Below, piece after piece: positions 46,310 through 58,389 of a stretch of 64,000 bases of DNA. The DNA lies in contig NW_026251418.1 of NCBI RefSeq assembly GCF_025118155.1, positions 186,001-250,000 of the forward strand, in the 5' to 3' direction. This stretch comes from Cokeromyces recurvatus (Eukaryota > Mucoromycota > Mucoromycetes > Mucorales > Mucoraceae). Positions within the stretch are counted from its first letter, which is position 1. Every line of letters starts with the position of its first letter. Under the pieces are notes generated by a model. That model searched no databases. It was not told the origin of the DNA and saw only the letters and a program-made list of their open reading frames with translations. The translations under genes and the position numbers were made by a program.

Positions 46310-48999
46310 TCAGTGTTGATAAGATAAAGATAACAAAAGAATAAGACAGAATAAATCTGTGAAAACTTTGTATAAAGCTTTTATTATCAATAAAAAATTT
46401 AAAATAAAACTTAAAAACTTAATTTTTTTTAGAAGATGAGTGCAAGATGGATCCTAATTTATATCTTGTGGAGAACGGGTTACTTCGCGTCAGGAACAGA
46501 ATGAAAGAATAATTTTTCATAGAATAATTAAAGTTACTGTGTTTGAGCTCTAGTCTTTGCCCTGACTGAGAATTCATCTCAGTTAACTCTAATAAATATT
46601 AAATTATTGGTGCTTGGTCTAGCCGGTTATTTTCCTTGAAACCAAATAATGAAATCTCGTATGCTTATACTTATGAAAGATATAGGGAAGATGCTTTGTA
46701 TTATATTCATTCCTTACTATACTACTTGAATAAATGTCATTATATTGTATAGTGTATAGATAGTATATGATTATATTTATAAGTTAGTATATTAGACAAT
46801 ATTATAATAATAATGTGTATATATAACTAATAGGTATAATCTATAATTCATATATCTTTATACTATGTTTTGCTTATTATTATTTCGTAAAGTTAGTATT
46901 TATTATAATATTGTTTTTTCTCATCACAAGAATGTCTTATAAACTGAAATCAACTAATATTGTATGCATAAAGTGTACAACTAATAACTATAATATCATT
47001 CGGCCCTTCATGACTCTGATCTGTATATTATAATATATTATGTAATACATCATTATATATACACAGCAGCCAGTCTAGATGCCTGGTTTCTTGTTATTTG
47101 CTTGAAAACTTTATTTTGACAACGTTTATTATTATAGAAATACTACATAATCCTGATATAGACAAAAAGCTTACGGTAGCATTTTCTTAGTAAAAATTCT
47201 AAGTATAGTAATAGTTGTGCCGCTGCCAAGAAGTGTATTTATTAGGAAGAAGTCGATTTGGCGACAAAAGCCTGTTATCAGTATTAATAATATGATGTAT
47301 GTAGATGATGTGTTACCATGTATGTTGGATCGAAATGCCTATCAATTGACACTAATTAAACATAACTTGATTAGCCCATTAATTCATTATAAATCGAATT
47401 GCTAGGAAAGTAAAGTTGATTAATAAACTCTTCATTGATTTTATAATTAATTTACAATATCAAACTATTGTTATTAAAAGCCTGTAAATATTATTTTAAT
47501 AATATAGCATGTAGAAAAAAAAAACTGTGTATCTATAGTAATGACCTATATTGCCAGATTAGATTTTTTACAAAGATGAATTTTTAAAAATCGGGTTTTC
47601 TCATTTATCTCGAGCGATATTAGCATAAAACGACTCTTAACATTTTCAAAGCATATCAGATCTTTGTAAAGAAATTTTATAATATTTTCATGGCGTCTTC
47701 ACTTCATTTAAAATCGAAAAAAAAAAGCATAGAATGGATCTTTGTTGTTTTTCTGCCCTTGAATGCGAACCTCATCAGGATTTCAGCAACAAGGTCACTA
47801 GTTGTAGGGTAAGTAACTAAATTGTAAATTAGCGAAGTTTTTTCTGATTGGCTTTTTTGAATAAAGATGATTTTATTGTGTTCCAAATGACCATCCTTTC
47901 GAATGTTTCGTTTTTCTTTGATAATAGACGTCAGTTACATCCCCTCTTTAATATATAGATTTTGCTTTCTTCTGCGTTAGTATCGTCTTATAGATCAACT
48001 ATTTTTTGTCCAAGCTCGTTAGGAACACTTTCCTTTCAATAGTTGGACCACGGCTACGTTTTTCAACTTCTTCTTGCCCAACCCGTTTAACCCTAACAGG
48101 ATCAATAACGTAAACTTGTTGGAATATATCGAGTCTTTTTGAAGATGTTACTGGAAATCCTCAGTACGATCGAATACTTCAACTGGCAATTTTTAACGTT
48201 TCTTGTAATTGCTTCTGCGTCGGCATCTCTATTTTACATAACAATCCACATATTACAAATACTAATACCTTGAAATTTGGTTCAATAACACAGTACATAT
48301 CATCTTTGACATATCTTCTGAAGTGGAGTTTTCAGTATCATCATTGGAACATGCTTCGTTATTGATTGTTCATGTTCAGTTATTAATGCTTTAACTTGAG
48401 ACAAGGCGTTTTATAGCGTGCCTCGAGCAGCTTTTGTTTGATACTTTCCTCAATGCTTTTGCCAGCAATATCATTTTTTAGAAAATTAAAAGAATGAGTT
48501 GCACAAAGAGCACTTTCTAATACATATAGTGCTCTTAATTATTGTTTCCTTTTGCCTTTAATAGTTCAAATAATAAAAAAAAGAAACAAAGAATAATGCT
48601 TATTAGTAAGTATTGGGTCTATACATACTTTTTTGTAAAAATTCTGAGCAAAAACTCAAGAAATCCGACTTAATAAAGAAAGACATTTGCTCCTCTGGCA
48701 AGAAGCCAACGTCTGAGTATGTATTGAAGATAAAGATCTTTGAGTAATCAAAGAGTGCGGCCTACAAGGAACATGTATACAGCCAGAAATGCCCGAAATC
48801 CCCCTTTTTTTTTCGCATGAAATACTATTATTCATATTTATAAGACAATGGTAAGTAAAACTATTGATGTAAAGGAGAAGGATATCAAATAAAATGATTC
48901 ATAAAATAATGTAACTTTACATAAATAAATACATATACGATTAAGAATTATTTTATTTATAACAAAAAATTTTATAACAAAAATTTGAACAACCCATGT
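46310..48999. other. AT-rich interior with possible decayed coding on the minus strand
   Basis: No intact gene. On the minus strand between about 48480 and 47990, fragments such as QKLLEARYKT and VYVIDPVRVKRVGQEEVEKR can be read in changing frames. This looks like an old protein-coding remnant that I cannot assign. The frame at 47217-47405 has no family features. A short T-run lies near 48806. Confidence 0.35.
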
Positions 49000-50300
49000 G
49001 AGCACATAATACTGGCGTATTGGATTGCCCGGGTCAGTTCGAGAAAGAATAAAAATGTACTAAAAAACCTTTTGATAGGCAAAAGGGTAAAAAAGAAAGA
49101 GAAGGGAAGAGGAAAAGCAAGATATATCAATAAATACTAGATTCAGAGTTACGTAGCTAGTTTACAAGTTTTGTACTAAGGGGGCAGTTTCTGGAGGAAG
49201 TTTGTCATGATGAAGATAGTCAAGTTCAAAAAGTATAAGGCACATAGAAGGCCAACGAATCGTCCAGGCGGAAAAGACAGATGAGTTGAAAGCTGATGAG
49301 ATTGGTGGCCTGCGTTTTTGTTTATTTGGCAGCTTACTCAAGAGGAAGGACAAAGGGTCGGGTTCGGTCAAAGGCATCTGTAATCGTCGATGCATATGTA
49401 GACACCATATAGCATGGGATCTTGTGAACAATGCATTAGGATGATAGATGCACGGTTTAGGGGCACCACCAGGTAACCAACTTAGAAGCCAGCGGACTAT
49501 TCGGTTGCGTTCTGCATTTGACATAGGTAACCAGAGGATAGGATCGATACCTAGGGTAGGACGGCAGGCAGACAAGAGAACGGCATTCTTACTGTTTCGT
49601 CGATCACCAAGATTATCTTTCAGGTATGCTTTACTGATACCAGCAAAAGCACGAGGATCATAAATATTATCGTCAAAAGAAGCAGTATACCGTTGCCAGA
49701 TAGGTGTTTTCGAAAGCTTATACCATTGAGAATGGCTTGAAGAGGGGCGTATATGTGGTAAAAACTTGGAAACAAGAGTATCGTTCGGAGAGTAGATAGA
49801 CCGAAGTAAGAATTTAGCTTGCAGGAGGTGAACACGTTCCTTCATTGTGGGCAGGTTGACCAAGTGCAACATAACTTTAGTTGAGGACCGAGTACTACCG
49901 CCAAAAATTTTTCGGATACATTGTGTTTGACATGCTTCTAATTTTGTGATTTGAGTAGCAGAGACCGAGTTAATAGCGAGGCCATATTCAAGCTGAGCAC
50001 GTACTATTTGAATGTAAAAACGGACAGAGAGAAGCTGATCAAAACCTTTGTGATTGACACCGAGGGACGTCATTTGATTCATAGTTTGAAGCGCCTTATT
50101 AATATTGTTCTGCACTAATTCAGCTGTGTTCAAGAGACCACCAGAGCTAATAGAGATACCCAAGTAGGAAAAGGATGTCTGACGAGGTAGTGTAGTGCCA
50201 TACAGAGAATAAGAACAACTATCAGAACTAGGAGCCAGTATAGCACATTTCAGTGGATTCCAGCGATAACCTAAGCGTTGACTATGCTCTTGTAAATTAT
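49000..50300 (-). mobile_element. 5'-truncated LINE: C-terminal part of RT protein plus 3' UTR
   Basis: On the minus strand the frame is open from 50300 (EHSQRLGYRWNPLKCAIL, then SYLGISISSGGLL) to the stop at 49162. This corresponds to the thumb and C-terminal region of a LINE polymerase, after the YxDD motif. Typical text includes FYIQIVRAQLEYGLAI and RWLLSWLPGGAPKPC, then a C..H..H..C-like segment (CIYHPNALFTRSHAIWC). There is no internal stop. The 3' UTR (49161-49000) matches 26590-26773. The 5' truncation point lies at the mariner's left TA. This LINE differs from the one at 19.3 kb. Confidence 0.82.
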
Positions 50301-50302
50301 TA

Positions 50303-51889
50303 CACTATTTCCGGAAATTATTCGTTCATAAAAAAATAAAAATTTCGTTCACAAAAGAAAAAAAAATAGTTTACAAAAAGATTTTGAATTTCATTTGTTT
50401 TTAGTGAACGAAATAAGCAAAACATTAAACTATCTTTCGATTCAAGCAATCATTAAACTTATCAACAGAGTAGTGGCAGAAACCTTGAAAGTCACTGAGC
50501 AAAATATTGTTGTATGAATCTCGGATTCTTGATGTCATTGTCTCTTCCTCCAATAACTTTTTTCGCTTAAGTTTACTTTTGACTACTGACCAAAATTGTT
50601 CAATAGGGTTCAATTCGGGTGAGTAAGAAGGAAGATATATGCAACGATATCCACAACCTTCAATATACTTCTGTATATCTTCGTGCTTATGAATGGGGGC
50701 ATTATCTATTACCAGATAATAGTCCTTAAATTCTGGATATAAGTCTATGGCATCTAAACAGCTAGCAATGAAGTTGAAATAATGACCAGTAACTGTGTCC
50801 CCTTTCGTTGCTTGTTTAGGAACAGGTTTACTTCCCTCTGCTTTTCTTTTTTTTATTTGGAGCCTGAATTTTTGGTCGTCTTACTCTAATATTAACTACG
50901 CCATGTGCACATATGGCACCTAGTATAGTTGTTGTTTTTGCCCTAGTTTTAGGCACAACAACTACAGCCCTTTTTCCTTTTCTAGACCAAGCTACTGATC
51001 TCTTCATGTTAATATGAAACGCAGCTTCATCTATGAAAACGCAATTGCTGAAATAATCCATATCAGTTTCAAGTATCTTTTTCACCCAGTGGTACCGCTC
51101 CTCAATTTTTTCAGGACTATTTCTTTCTATTGAGTGGAAATGAGCTCATTTAAGGGTGATATTGCATTTCTTGGTTACAAAGTTATGAACTGCTGATTTT
51201 TTTATTTCAATACCGGGGAATTGACTAGTGAGACTTTCTATCATTTCTTCCAATGTAGAAGATGACTTTTCGTCAATGAAATTGATCAGAAACTGTTTAT
51301 GTTACTCTGTAAGAACAGGAGGTCTACCAGCTTTTCTACCACTTCCAGTTTGTCTCAGGCTCATTTCTTCATCCCCAGCAAGCTCGGCTTTCTTTTTCCA
51401 AGTTTGTGCTGTACTTTGAGGCACTTTTATTTCCTCAGCAGCGGCACGTACACTCATCCCTTTCTCATAAATAAGGTAAAAAAAGTAGCTTTTGACTTCA
51501 GGCTTATAAGTTCGGTATGTTTTTTTTATTTCCGTTATTATCTTTTTTTTTATTCGTCCTTCGTAACCACTTGTTCAATCTTGGCAGGTTTTTCAGGTGG
51601 CTTCAAGTCCAAGTACATGCCGTAATTAGTAACATCCTCAAGAGGATATTCTAATTCATCAACTTTCATCTCAAGAACTGCAACTTGTTCGCCTTCTTCA
51701 TTGTGAAGGTTTCCTTTACCATCTTCATGTAAAAAATGGTCCATTGTTAAAAAAAATTTTTTTTCGAAAAATGAACGAGATTATTTCCTGCGAGTAACCA
51801 ATTTTAAAATCTTTTTGTGAACGATTTTTTATTTTTTTCTAATAATTTTTTTTATTTTTTTTATGAACGAATAATTTCCGGGAATAGTG
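50303..51889 (-). mobile_element. Complete but inactive Tc1/mariner-type transposon, 1587 bp
   Basis: Terminal inverted repeats of about 40 bp match: left CACTATTTCCGGAAATTATT, right (reverse complement) CACTATTCCCGGAAATTATT, both continuing CGTTCAT then an A-rich stretch. TA lies directly outside both ends (50301-50302 and 51890-51891). The transposase is on the minus strand. It has an N-terminal acidic segment (51744-51550), a helix-turn-helix region (GMSVRAAAEEIKVPQSTAQTW), catalytic FIDEAAFH, VIDNAPIHKHEDI and YSPELNPIEQFWSV. There are two in-frame stops in the middle (near 51300 and 51150) and frame changes after the first segment and near 50840. Therefore it cannot move itself, though its ends look usable in trans. 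Confidence 0.92.
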
Positions 51890-51891
51890 TA

Positions 51892-53456
51892 TTAAACAAG
51901 GGAGAGAGGGATTTCACCGGTCAAATCGTCATTGCTATCATCGTCATCATCAATCAATTTTTTTCTCTTCCTGTCATCGAGCACTTTTATATTATTTTGC
52001 ATAATATGTTTGCCGGTGTAGGCAAGTTCAAGCAAAGGGATAAAATCCACTGCAAAATTTTTTGTCTTGACAGGGTATATTAAACGAGAGGATCTTACAA
52101 CTCTCGAAATCAAATTCCCGAAGGGCATGTCCACAACAAGAAGTTCCATGTGAAGACCTAATAGTAAACTATCATTTTAGCAAACTTTTTTTTTTTTTTG
52201 CCTTATAAAGTGGTTTAACATTAAATACTGTAACTTACCCATCATCAAATAGCCTACTGTACACAGACTATTAGCTTTATCAGGATTTACAAAAATTTGA
52301 GAAATCAACATGTCTCTTAATGTTTTCGGCAATTTTTTAAATCCGTCATTCAAATATTTATTATCAATTTTAGACACATCTCCTTTTCCAGCTTCACATG
52401 CCCCAAGTTTGGTATTGTCCGCGATGAATATGACATCTATTTTCGAGCCCATGGCTTTTCTCTCTCTGGGCGTGATTGCCTCCAAACTTCTTTTTTTATT
52501 TTTTTCCATGCTAGTTGCGATACTACAAGGCTCTCCAAGTTTAATAGTAATTTTACGATCTTTGAACAACTTGTAGACAAATTCCCATACTTCGTGCAGC
52601 ATGTTTCCTTCCAAGTATTCCTTCAGGTTTAGTTGGTTTTGATGATAATAAAAAAGCTCACACGCTGATACAACACTCTGCTGTACCCATCTTTCGTTGA
52701 AATATTTACCAAGAGGAAATTTGCGCTCTAAGGCATGGTCATAGTAATCGCTCGCTGTTGTAAATTCTTCATTTTCAAATGATGACAAGTATGTTTGCAG
52801 TTCTTCTGGAATATCCACTCGTAATTTGGTATTGTAATTCTTCGCCTCTTTAAGCTCTTTTTTGGTGAAATAGGTATCCCAAACTGGGTCTGAAGTGTCA
52901 AAAATGTACGAGTGCACTGGGTGCTCGAATATAGAGTCGGTTGCTAAACGTAGCATGCATTCGCTGATTTTCTTCCCTGTTGATAGGGTGCCCTTATCTT
53001 TTTCTTCTATTTTATTATAAAATTCAATGACGAGCGCTTTTTCAGCTGAGGTTAAAACTCGATTCGAGGAGGCAGAGGAAGTTGAGGATTCTGATCTATG
53101 CTTATGTTGTTCTCTTGTTCGCTTTTCTTTAATTTCTGCTACGATGCTAGGCCAAATATTGTTGTTGTCGTCTTTTCCAACAGTATACTTCAAGTCGTTT
53201 GCAATCTTTTTGAACTTGGTCTTCCAGGAACCTCTAAAATCATTAAGATTCTGATTGTTGTATTTGTCAATTATAAATGTCTTCATGTCGATCAAGAAAT
53301 CTTCATAAGTAACTGTGTTGACATCTTTTACAATGTTTATTAAAGAAGATGCAATCTCTAACGACGTAAGAAAGAAGAATTAGTTATCACTTGCTTTATT
53401 TTATTTAGCTACATTCGATTTTGCTTACCGTCATAGTACAAGGCTCTGTCTGACAT
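51892..53456 (-). CDS. Intact 470-aa protein of an unknown lineage-restricted family, nuclease-like motif
   Basis: Three exons: 53456-53429, 53357-52239, 52157-51892; 1413 nt, 470 aa, no stops. The start MSDRALYYD is a 28-nt exon with a good gtaagc donor. The N-terminal half is helical and charged. The most ordered part is GSKIDVIFIADNTKLGACEA then GKGDVSKIDNKYLNDGFKKL, PKTLRDMLISQIF, LCTVGYLMMGLHMELLVVDM and RSSRLIYPVKTKNFAVDFIP. The acidic end is KLIDDDDDSNDDLTGE. The D-V-I-F ... C-E-A-G-K pair on neighbouring strands resembles a PD-(D/E)XK nuclease core; this is inference. I recall similar proteins in many copies in Mucorales but know no function. Its setting, between a Crypton and LINE/mariner copies, suggests a transposon-borne or transposon-targeting role. 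Confidence 0.75.
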
Positions 53457-54010
53457 TTCAGGTGAATGAGAAGTAGTGTATTTATAGGATGTAGAAATAA
53501 GTTTTTCGTATTGATAGTATATAGCAAGACTAATCGTGTGTTAGTCTGATTGACTTCTGATTGACTGGAAAGGGTTGGAACTTAGATTTGAGAAGTGAAC
53601 GCTGTAAAGGACAACGATTAAGAAAGAATTGAAAAAGAAAAACGCATAACTGAAGTAACGAATTTGTATCAAATTTAAGCACAGACCAATTATTAAAGTT
53701 GTTCCTGAATTTACAATATTAAATGGACTTATTTGCTGTTCAAGTCTCTCAGTGTATACCATCACAGTATCATATGGTACAGTACAAATAAAAATGCTTT
53801 TATTATTGAACTTTTTAATACACATAAGCTTTCTTTTTTTCCGCGTCGTAAGGTCAACTGGTTTATGGTAATTTAAGTCTATTGATATAAAATTTGCAAT
53901 AATCAAACTCGCTTACTATTTCATCATATGTGTATAAAGAACACACCAACTCAATAATCTTACAATGTTGGCTATCAGAAGCCCAATTGTAAATCAATTG
54001 AAAGGAAAAT

Positions 54011-54070
<60 letters not shown>

Positions 54071-54160
54071 CCAACAGCTTTTATTTACTATTTGAATCAA
54101 AATATAGAAGTGTTAAGTAGTTTATGACAAAGAGAAAAAGGTGTCGAGCTGCTCAGAGAT
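53457..54160. other. Intergenic with T-run/A-run hairpin
   Basis: Upstream region of the 470-aa gene. It holds 44 T (54012-54055) followed immediately by 15 A (54056-54070), a perfect homopolymer inverted repeat. The frame at 53541-53906 (minus) is hydrophobic and patternless and is not called. Confidence 0.5.
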
Positions 54161-56669
54161 TCAGTGAAAACTTAATTCACCAGTACTATTTTTAACACGT
54201 TTCTCTTCCAAAATTCTCAATGCCTCGTCTTTGCTATAGTTGTTATTGGTAATAAAGGCTTTAATTTTTTTTATGACCTTTTGACGGCGCTGATAAAACT
54301 ATGACTCCTTTGAAGATCCTCTCCATTTCTTGACTCCGTATACTTTGTCAAGATCACAAACGGGGTGACAACCTGGAAGTCCGTCAAACCATATGCGCCA
54401 AAGAGTTGGCAAAGTTTCTGCATTTCTAAATACTTGTATCGTAAGGTCTAGAGCATGTGTATCATTTACACCGGACCCTGATTCTGAAGACAAGTGGTGG
54501 TGATGGTAATCTACTTGGGACGAAGCAGAGCTGGAAGGGAAAGAAAGGGATATTCGACTTGGCAGCTCTGCATCATTTTCAATTATTGATGAAGAAATAT
54601 TCGTTGAAGGAACCTCCCCTAAAGAAATGCTCACCTCTTCTTGGTGCGAATCCTGTTGAGGAGAAACAGCAGAGGACGATTGTTCTGGTTGTTGTTACTG
54701 AGATTGGCTAGGTATGTTTAGCCGAACATTTAATGCAGCGCCCTTCGTTACTATCTGATTCCATTGCTGCATTATGGAGTGAGCCTCCGTATTTACGCGG
54801 AGAAAAGGCCCCAGATGCTTGAAAACAGAAGCAGTGAAGGCTTAGAAGGATTGCACAATCGCCGTCAATGACTGTACCTGATATTAGTCAATGTTGTTAC
54901 TTGTGTTTTTAAGTCTTTCAGGTGGCTTTCAACGTGAGGCACAGCTCTTTGTAGCAAAAGATCAGAAGATTCTTCAGTAGTTTCAAGGGCATGATTTAAA
55001 TCATTAGGAGTAAAGTATACAAAGTTTATAAGATTCCACTTAAATTTTGATTAATCAATTCATGTTTATGTACCTTTCAAACTGTAAGTATAATGGATCT
55101 TGAAACAAAGGATTATTTCAAAGAAGGTGATCGGGAAACTTTTTCTTCATAATTGCAGAATCTTGAAGAAAAATGATACGCAGTTGCGTTAAGAGTTGGA
55201 AAAATCCGTCTGCTGCTGCTGATGCTTATTTAGTTTCGTCTTTGTTAAGTTTTTCTACCCAATAATTCAGGCGAGGGAACACCTTTTTGTATAATTCTTC
55301 TGGAGGCAAAACTGTGACACGAACCAAATAATATTGACCAGCATCTTTTGTAAAGCCCGCTAAAATTCTCAAAGCTTCTGTTGGCAAATGGGTTAGATAG
55401 CTAGTTGTCCAAGCGGGGCTATTCCATCGGCCCAATCGACGGATTGCTGCTTCGCTAGTACCTAGCATTTCTGCCATCTGCCATTCTTGATCCAGACCCT
55501 CTCATTGCATGAGTTTTGGCATTGCTATGAAATCCCACTGCCTTGAATGCCTCTTTCATACAGTGGAGATGGTGATCATATGATATAGCTTTCTTGGGAT
55601 TGAGTTTGAACCTAGTAAGTTTAAAATCAAACCAATCTCTGTTTTCATTAAATTCTGGGAAAGCTTCACCGGCAATGTGCCAACGATAGAAGAGATAGAA
55701 AGAGAGCATCATTTGGGGACAGATATAAACGTTTTTGTTGCGTAAACGACCAGCAAACTCTAGACGTCCTTCTTGGTTTGTTTTTCCTTGTTTGAGAACC
55801 ATAACGAGAGCATGGCAAGGTGTGATAGCCTCGTTTTCAAGTAGCATTGCCTGTAGATCTGGAAACTCCATCATTCTAAGACTTTCTCCATGAAGTAACA
55901 CAAAGTGCTGCAAAAGAAAAGTAAATCCATTTCTTCAGTCTTCTTGGGTTTTAGTCTCGAAATAATAATTGACAAGCTGTTCCATTTGAGCCGAAGTAGA
56001 ATAACCGTCAGCTGCAGTGCCCACAGTACGAACAATATAGTTGTCACGACGGTGTTTTTGATGCTCGTACTGTAAACGACGTACAAATGTCTCAACTAAT
56101 TTATCGCGAGAATGGGTGCGGGCACTTTAAGGATCAGCGAGTGATTGTTCGTTGTATAAGTCCACAATAGCCTCAATGTACATTTTGACAGTCGCGAGAT
56201 CTCCATGTTTAACTGATGCAATTGATGAGAATCACATTCTAATAGCTCATTCGTTAAGTTGTTATCATTGAGTATCTCTGAAATGAGCTCCTCTGAATGA
56301 ACCAAATCCGAATCGGCAGGTAATATTAGGCCATTTTCTATACTTGTTTTATTTGGGGCATCTTCGTCTGTAACAGCATCACCAACTTCTTCATTGATAT
56401 TTCTATTTTTTCTCTTGGTTCCTTTTCTATTCCAAATCAGTAAAATATCAGTGTTTACATCAAAAGCAATTGTTATTTCATTTAATTATTATCGTACTTT
56501 TTGTATTCTCTATTGATGACCTATTTAAAATAGTAAGTGGGAAGGGTGATTGATCTAACTTATGGAAGACTGATTTACCTGAGTAACTAAAAAATAGTGT
56601 AACTTTTTATCATCTACTATCTCATTCAATGGACCTGAGGAACAGTATCTATGACACCAATGTATGAAT

Positions 56670-56702
<33 letters not shown>

Positions 56703-56903
56703 TTTGCTTTGTAGGATTTGGTAGTATTCTTTGATGTATCTTTTTTTCGCCTTCTCAACAGTATCTTGAGCAGCTGCTTCAACACCTTGGGCATAAGCAT
56801 AATGCTGATTCATAGTATCAATGTGCTGAGAAGACACCAAAGGTAGTGCAACATAATTATTCTGATCATTGACAAAACCACTATTGCTGCCTGTGGCTAT
56901 CAT
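54161..56903 (-). pseudogene. Crypton-type tyrosine recombinase with GCR1_C-like domain, broken
   Basis: Read from 56903 down. The N-terminal part is YAYAQGVEAAAQDTVEKAKK, then a 30-nt A-run, then EFIHWCHRYCSSGPL and KLHYFLVTQ (SAM-like N-terminal domain). After an intron-like gap: KHGDLATVKMYIEAIVDLYN. The catalytic region has FVLLHGESLRMMEFPDL (first Arg), SFYLFYRWHIAGEAFPEF, KTHAMRGSGSRMA (HxxR), IRRLGRWNSPAWTTSYLTHL (Tyr). This is the Crypton/Ndc10-like recombinase layout. The C-terminus (54480-54161) has LPTLWRIWFDGLPGCHPV and KVYGVKKWRG then FYQRRQKVIKKIKAFI, a GCR1_C-type DNA-binding domain found on fungal Cryptons. Breaks: A-run frameshift, frameshift near 56225, stops near 56128, 55940 and 54299, frameshift near 55470. 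The call rests on motif order. Confidence 0.82.
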
Positions 56904-57326
56904 ACGTGCACAATTATTGTAATCTATGATATGAAAACTTTTGATTAACGTCCCTTTTCAAATATCTCAAGAAACTTAGTTGATTTTAAGACTTTACTAT
57001 TTCTATTCATTCTGATTAAATAATAGTAATTGAAGAGAAAGAGGAAGGAAAAATGACAGATTAGGAATTAATTTTATTAGGATTTAATTTGCTTTATTAT
57101 TGGATTGTTTATAAGAATTCGCTATCATTATCTATTTTCAGGCCCGCTATAATTGTTATCCATTTTCAAATCCGCTATAGGCTGGCGACTCGAGTCGACG
57201 ACTCAGCTAATTCCAAACATAGATAATCCCTAAATATTTTTTATTTATTAGTTTCTAAAAAGCATGTAATGATAAAATTTTCAAGCAAAATAAAATAAAC
57301 AAAATGAACTATCTAGTCTAGACTGG
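56904..57326. other. Intergenic next to the right arm
   Basis: About 420 bp with no gene. It contains a short repeated phrase (tatcattatctattttcagg / tgttatccattttcaaatcc) near 57121-57170 and the palindromic-looking actcgagtcgacgactc at 57187-57203. Confidence 0.4.
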
Positions 57327-58389
57327 CTTTATAAAAAGATGTCTTTCTCAGCTTCAAGGTCTAGAACCTCTACTGACAGGAATAACCACGAGAAGGTGAA
57401 GACAGTATATTCCCAACCCCCAGATCCCAACAAGCTTACAATTGTCATCAAAAGAACTCTGGTCCGAGCTTCTGAGAGCGTCTGCGATCCAGTCATCAGT
57501 TGATTGAAGCACTAGAAGTATTGACACTACTGCATTCCCAACCAAAACTCTGGTCCGAGCTTCTAAGAGCGTCTGCAATCCAGTCAAAAGGTAAGAAAAG
57601 CACCCCAGATCCCAAAGCGTCAATCCAACATTGTCCTGACTCTGACTTGGGCAATCCAGTAGAGAGAGCTCCTGCGGTCAGTCACAAGACAACAAAGCAC
57701 CACAACTGCAAACTTAACTCTTACTCTCTTAACTCTGGTCCGAACTTCTAAGAGTGTCTGCAATCCAGTCATAAGAAAATAAAAGTTATAGAAAGAAAAG
57801 AACACGTAATCCAAATGAAAGTGTGGGAAATAATTATTCAAAGTGCGGGATTAAAAAAAAAAAAAGTCATTATATATTTTATCCAATCACATGATAGTTT
57901 TTCTCTACTTATATTTTAACCTTTTGTTTATGCTTACCTCTTTTTTTTTTTTTATGAACGGCTTTTATATTGTTATGGACAATGCACCTATTCATATACA
58001 TAGTGATATTGACGAATTGATCACTTTAAGAGGCTATAGAAGCATATATCTTCCCCCCATATTCACCTGAGCTAAAACCCAATTGAGCAATTTTGGTCTA
58101 GTTGTAAAGAACAAGGTCAAGAGGGGCACGTTTTCTGATGATGAAGATCTCAAGACAAAGATTACAGATGCATGCAACAATGTTCCTATTCAACATGTGA
58201 AAGCTTTTATACAACACTCTTGTAATCAATTCGAAAAGTGTAGAAATAAAGAACCCTTATGATCATATAAATCCTTTTCGCTTCACAAAAAAACCGCGAT
58301 TTGATTTTTGAGGAGAAACCCGCAAACGGAGTATTGAAAAAGCCGCACTTTGAATAATTATTTCCCGCAATTTGATGCTGCGTTCACTG
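57327..58389 (-). repeat. Right ~1-kb inverted arm of the 13-kb structure (Tc1-derived)
   Basis: Reverse-complement partner of 45292-46309, 1063 bp against 1018 bp. The 45-bp difference is the segment kept here between two copies of ttgcggg. The outer end CACTG (58389) is followed by TA (58390-58391). It contains Tc1 transposase remnants on the plus strand (GFYIVMDNAPIHIHSDIDEL, then frame breaks) and the triple 40-bp repeat. Confidence 0.9.

Noticed and set aside
47217..47405. Open frame of 62 codons with MMYVDDVLP, resembling a YxDD polymerase motif
   Set aside because: The other reverse transcriptase or integrase motifs are absent around it; too short to support.
53541..53906. Open frame of 121 codons on the minus strand
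   Set aside because: Patternless hydrophobic sequence in the upstream region of the 470-aa gene.
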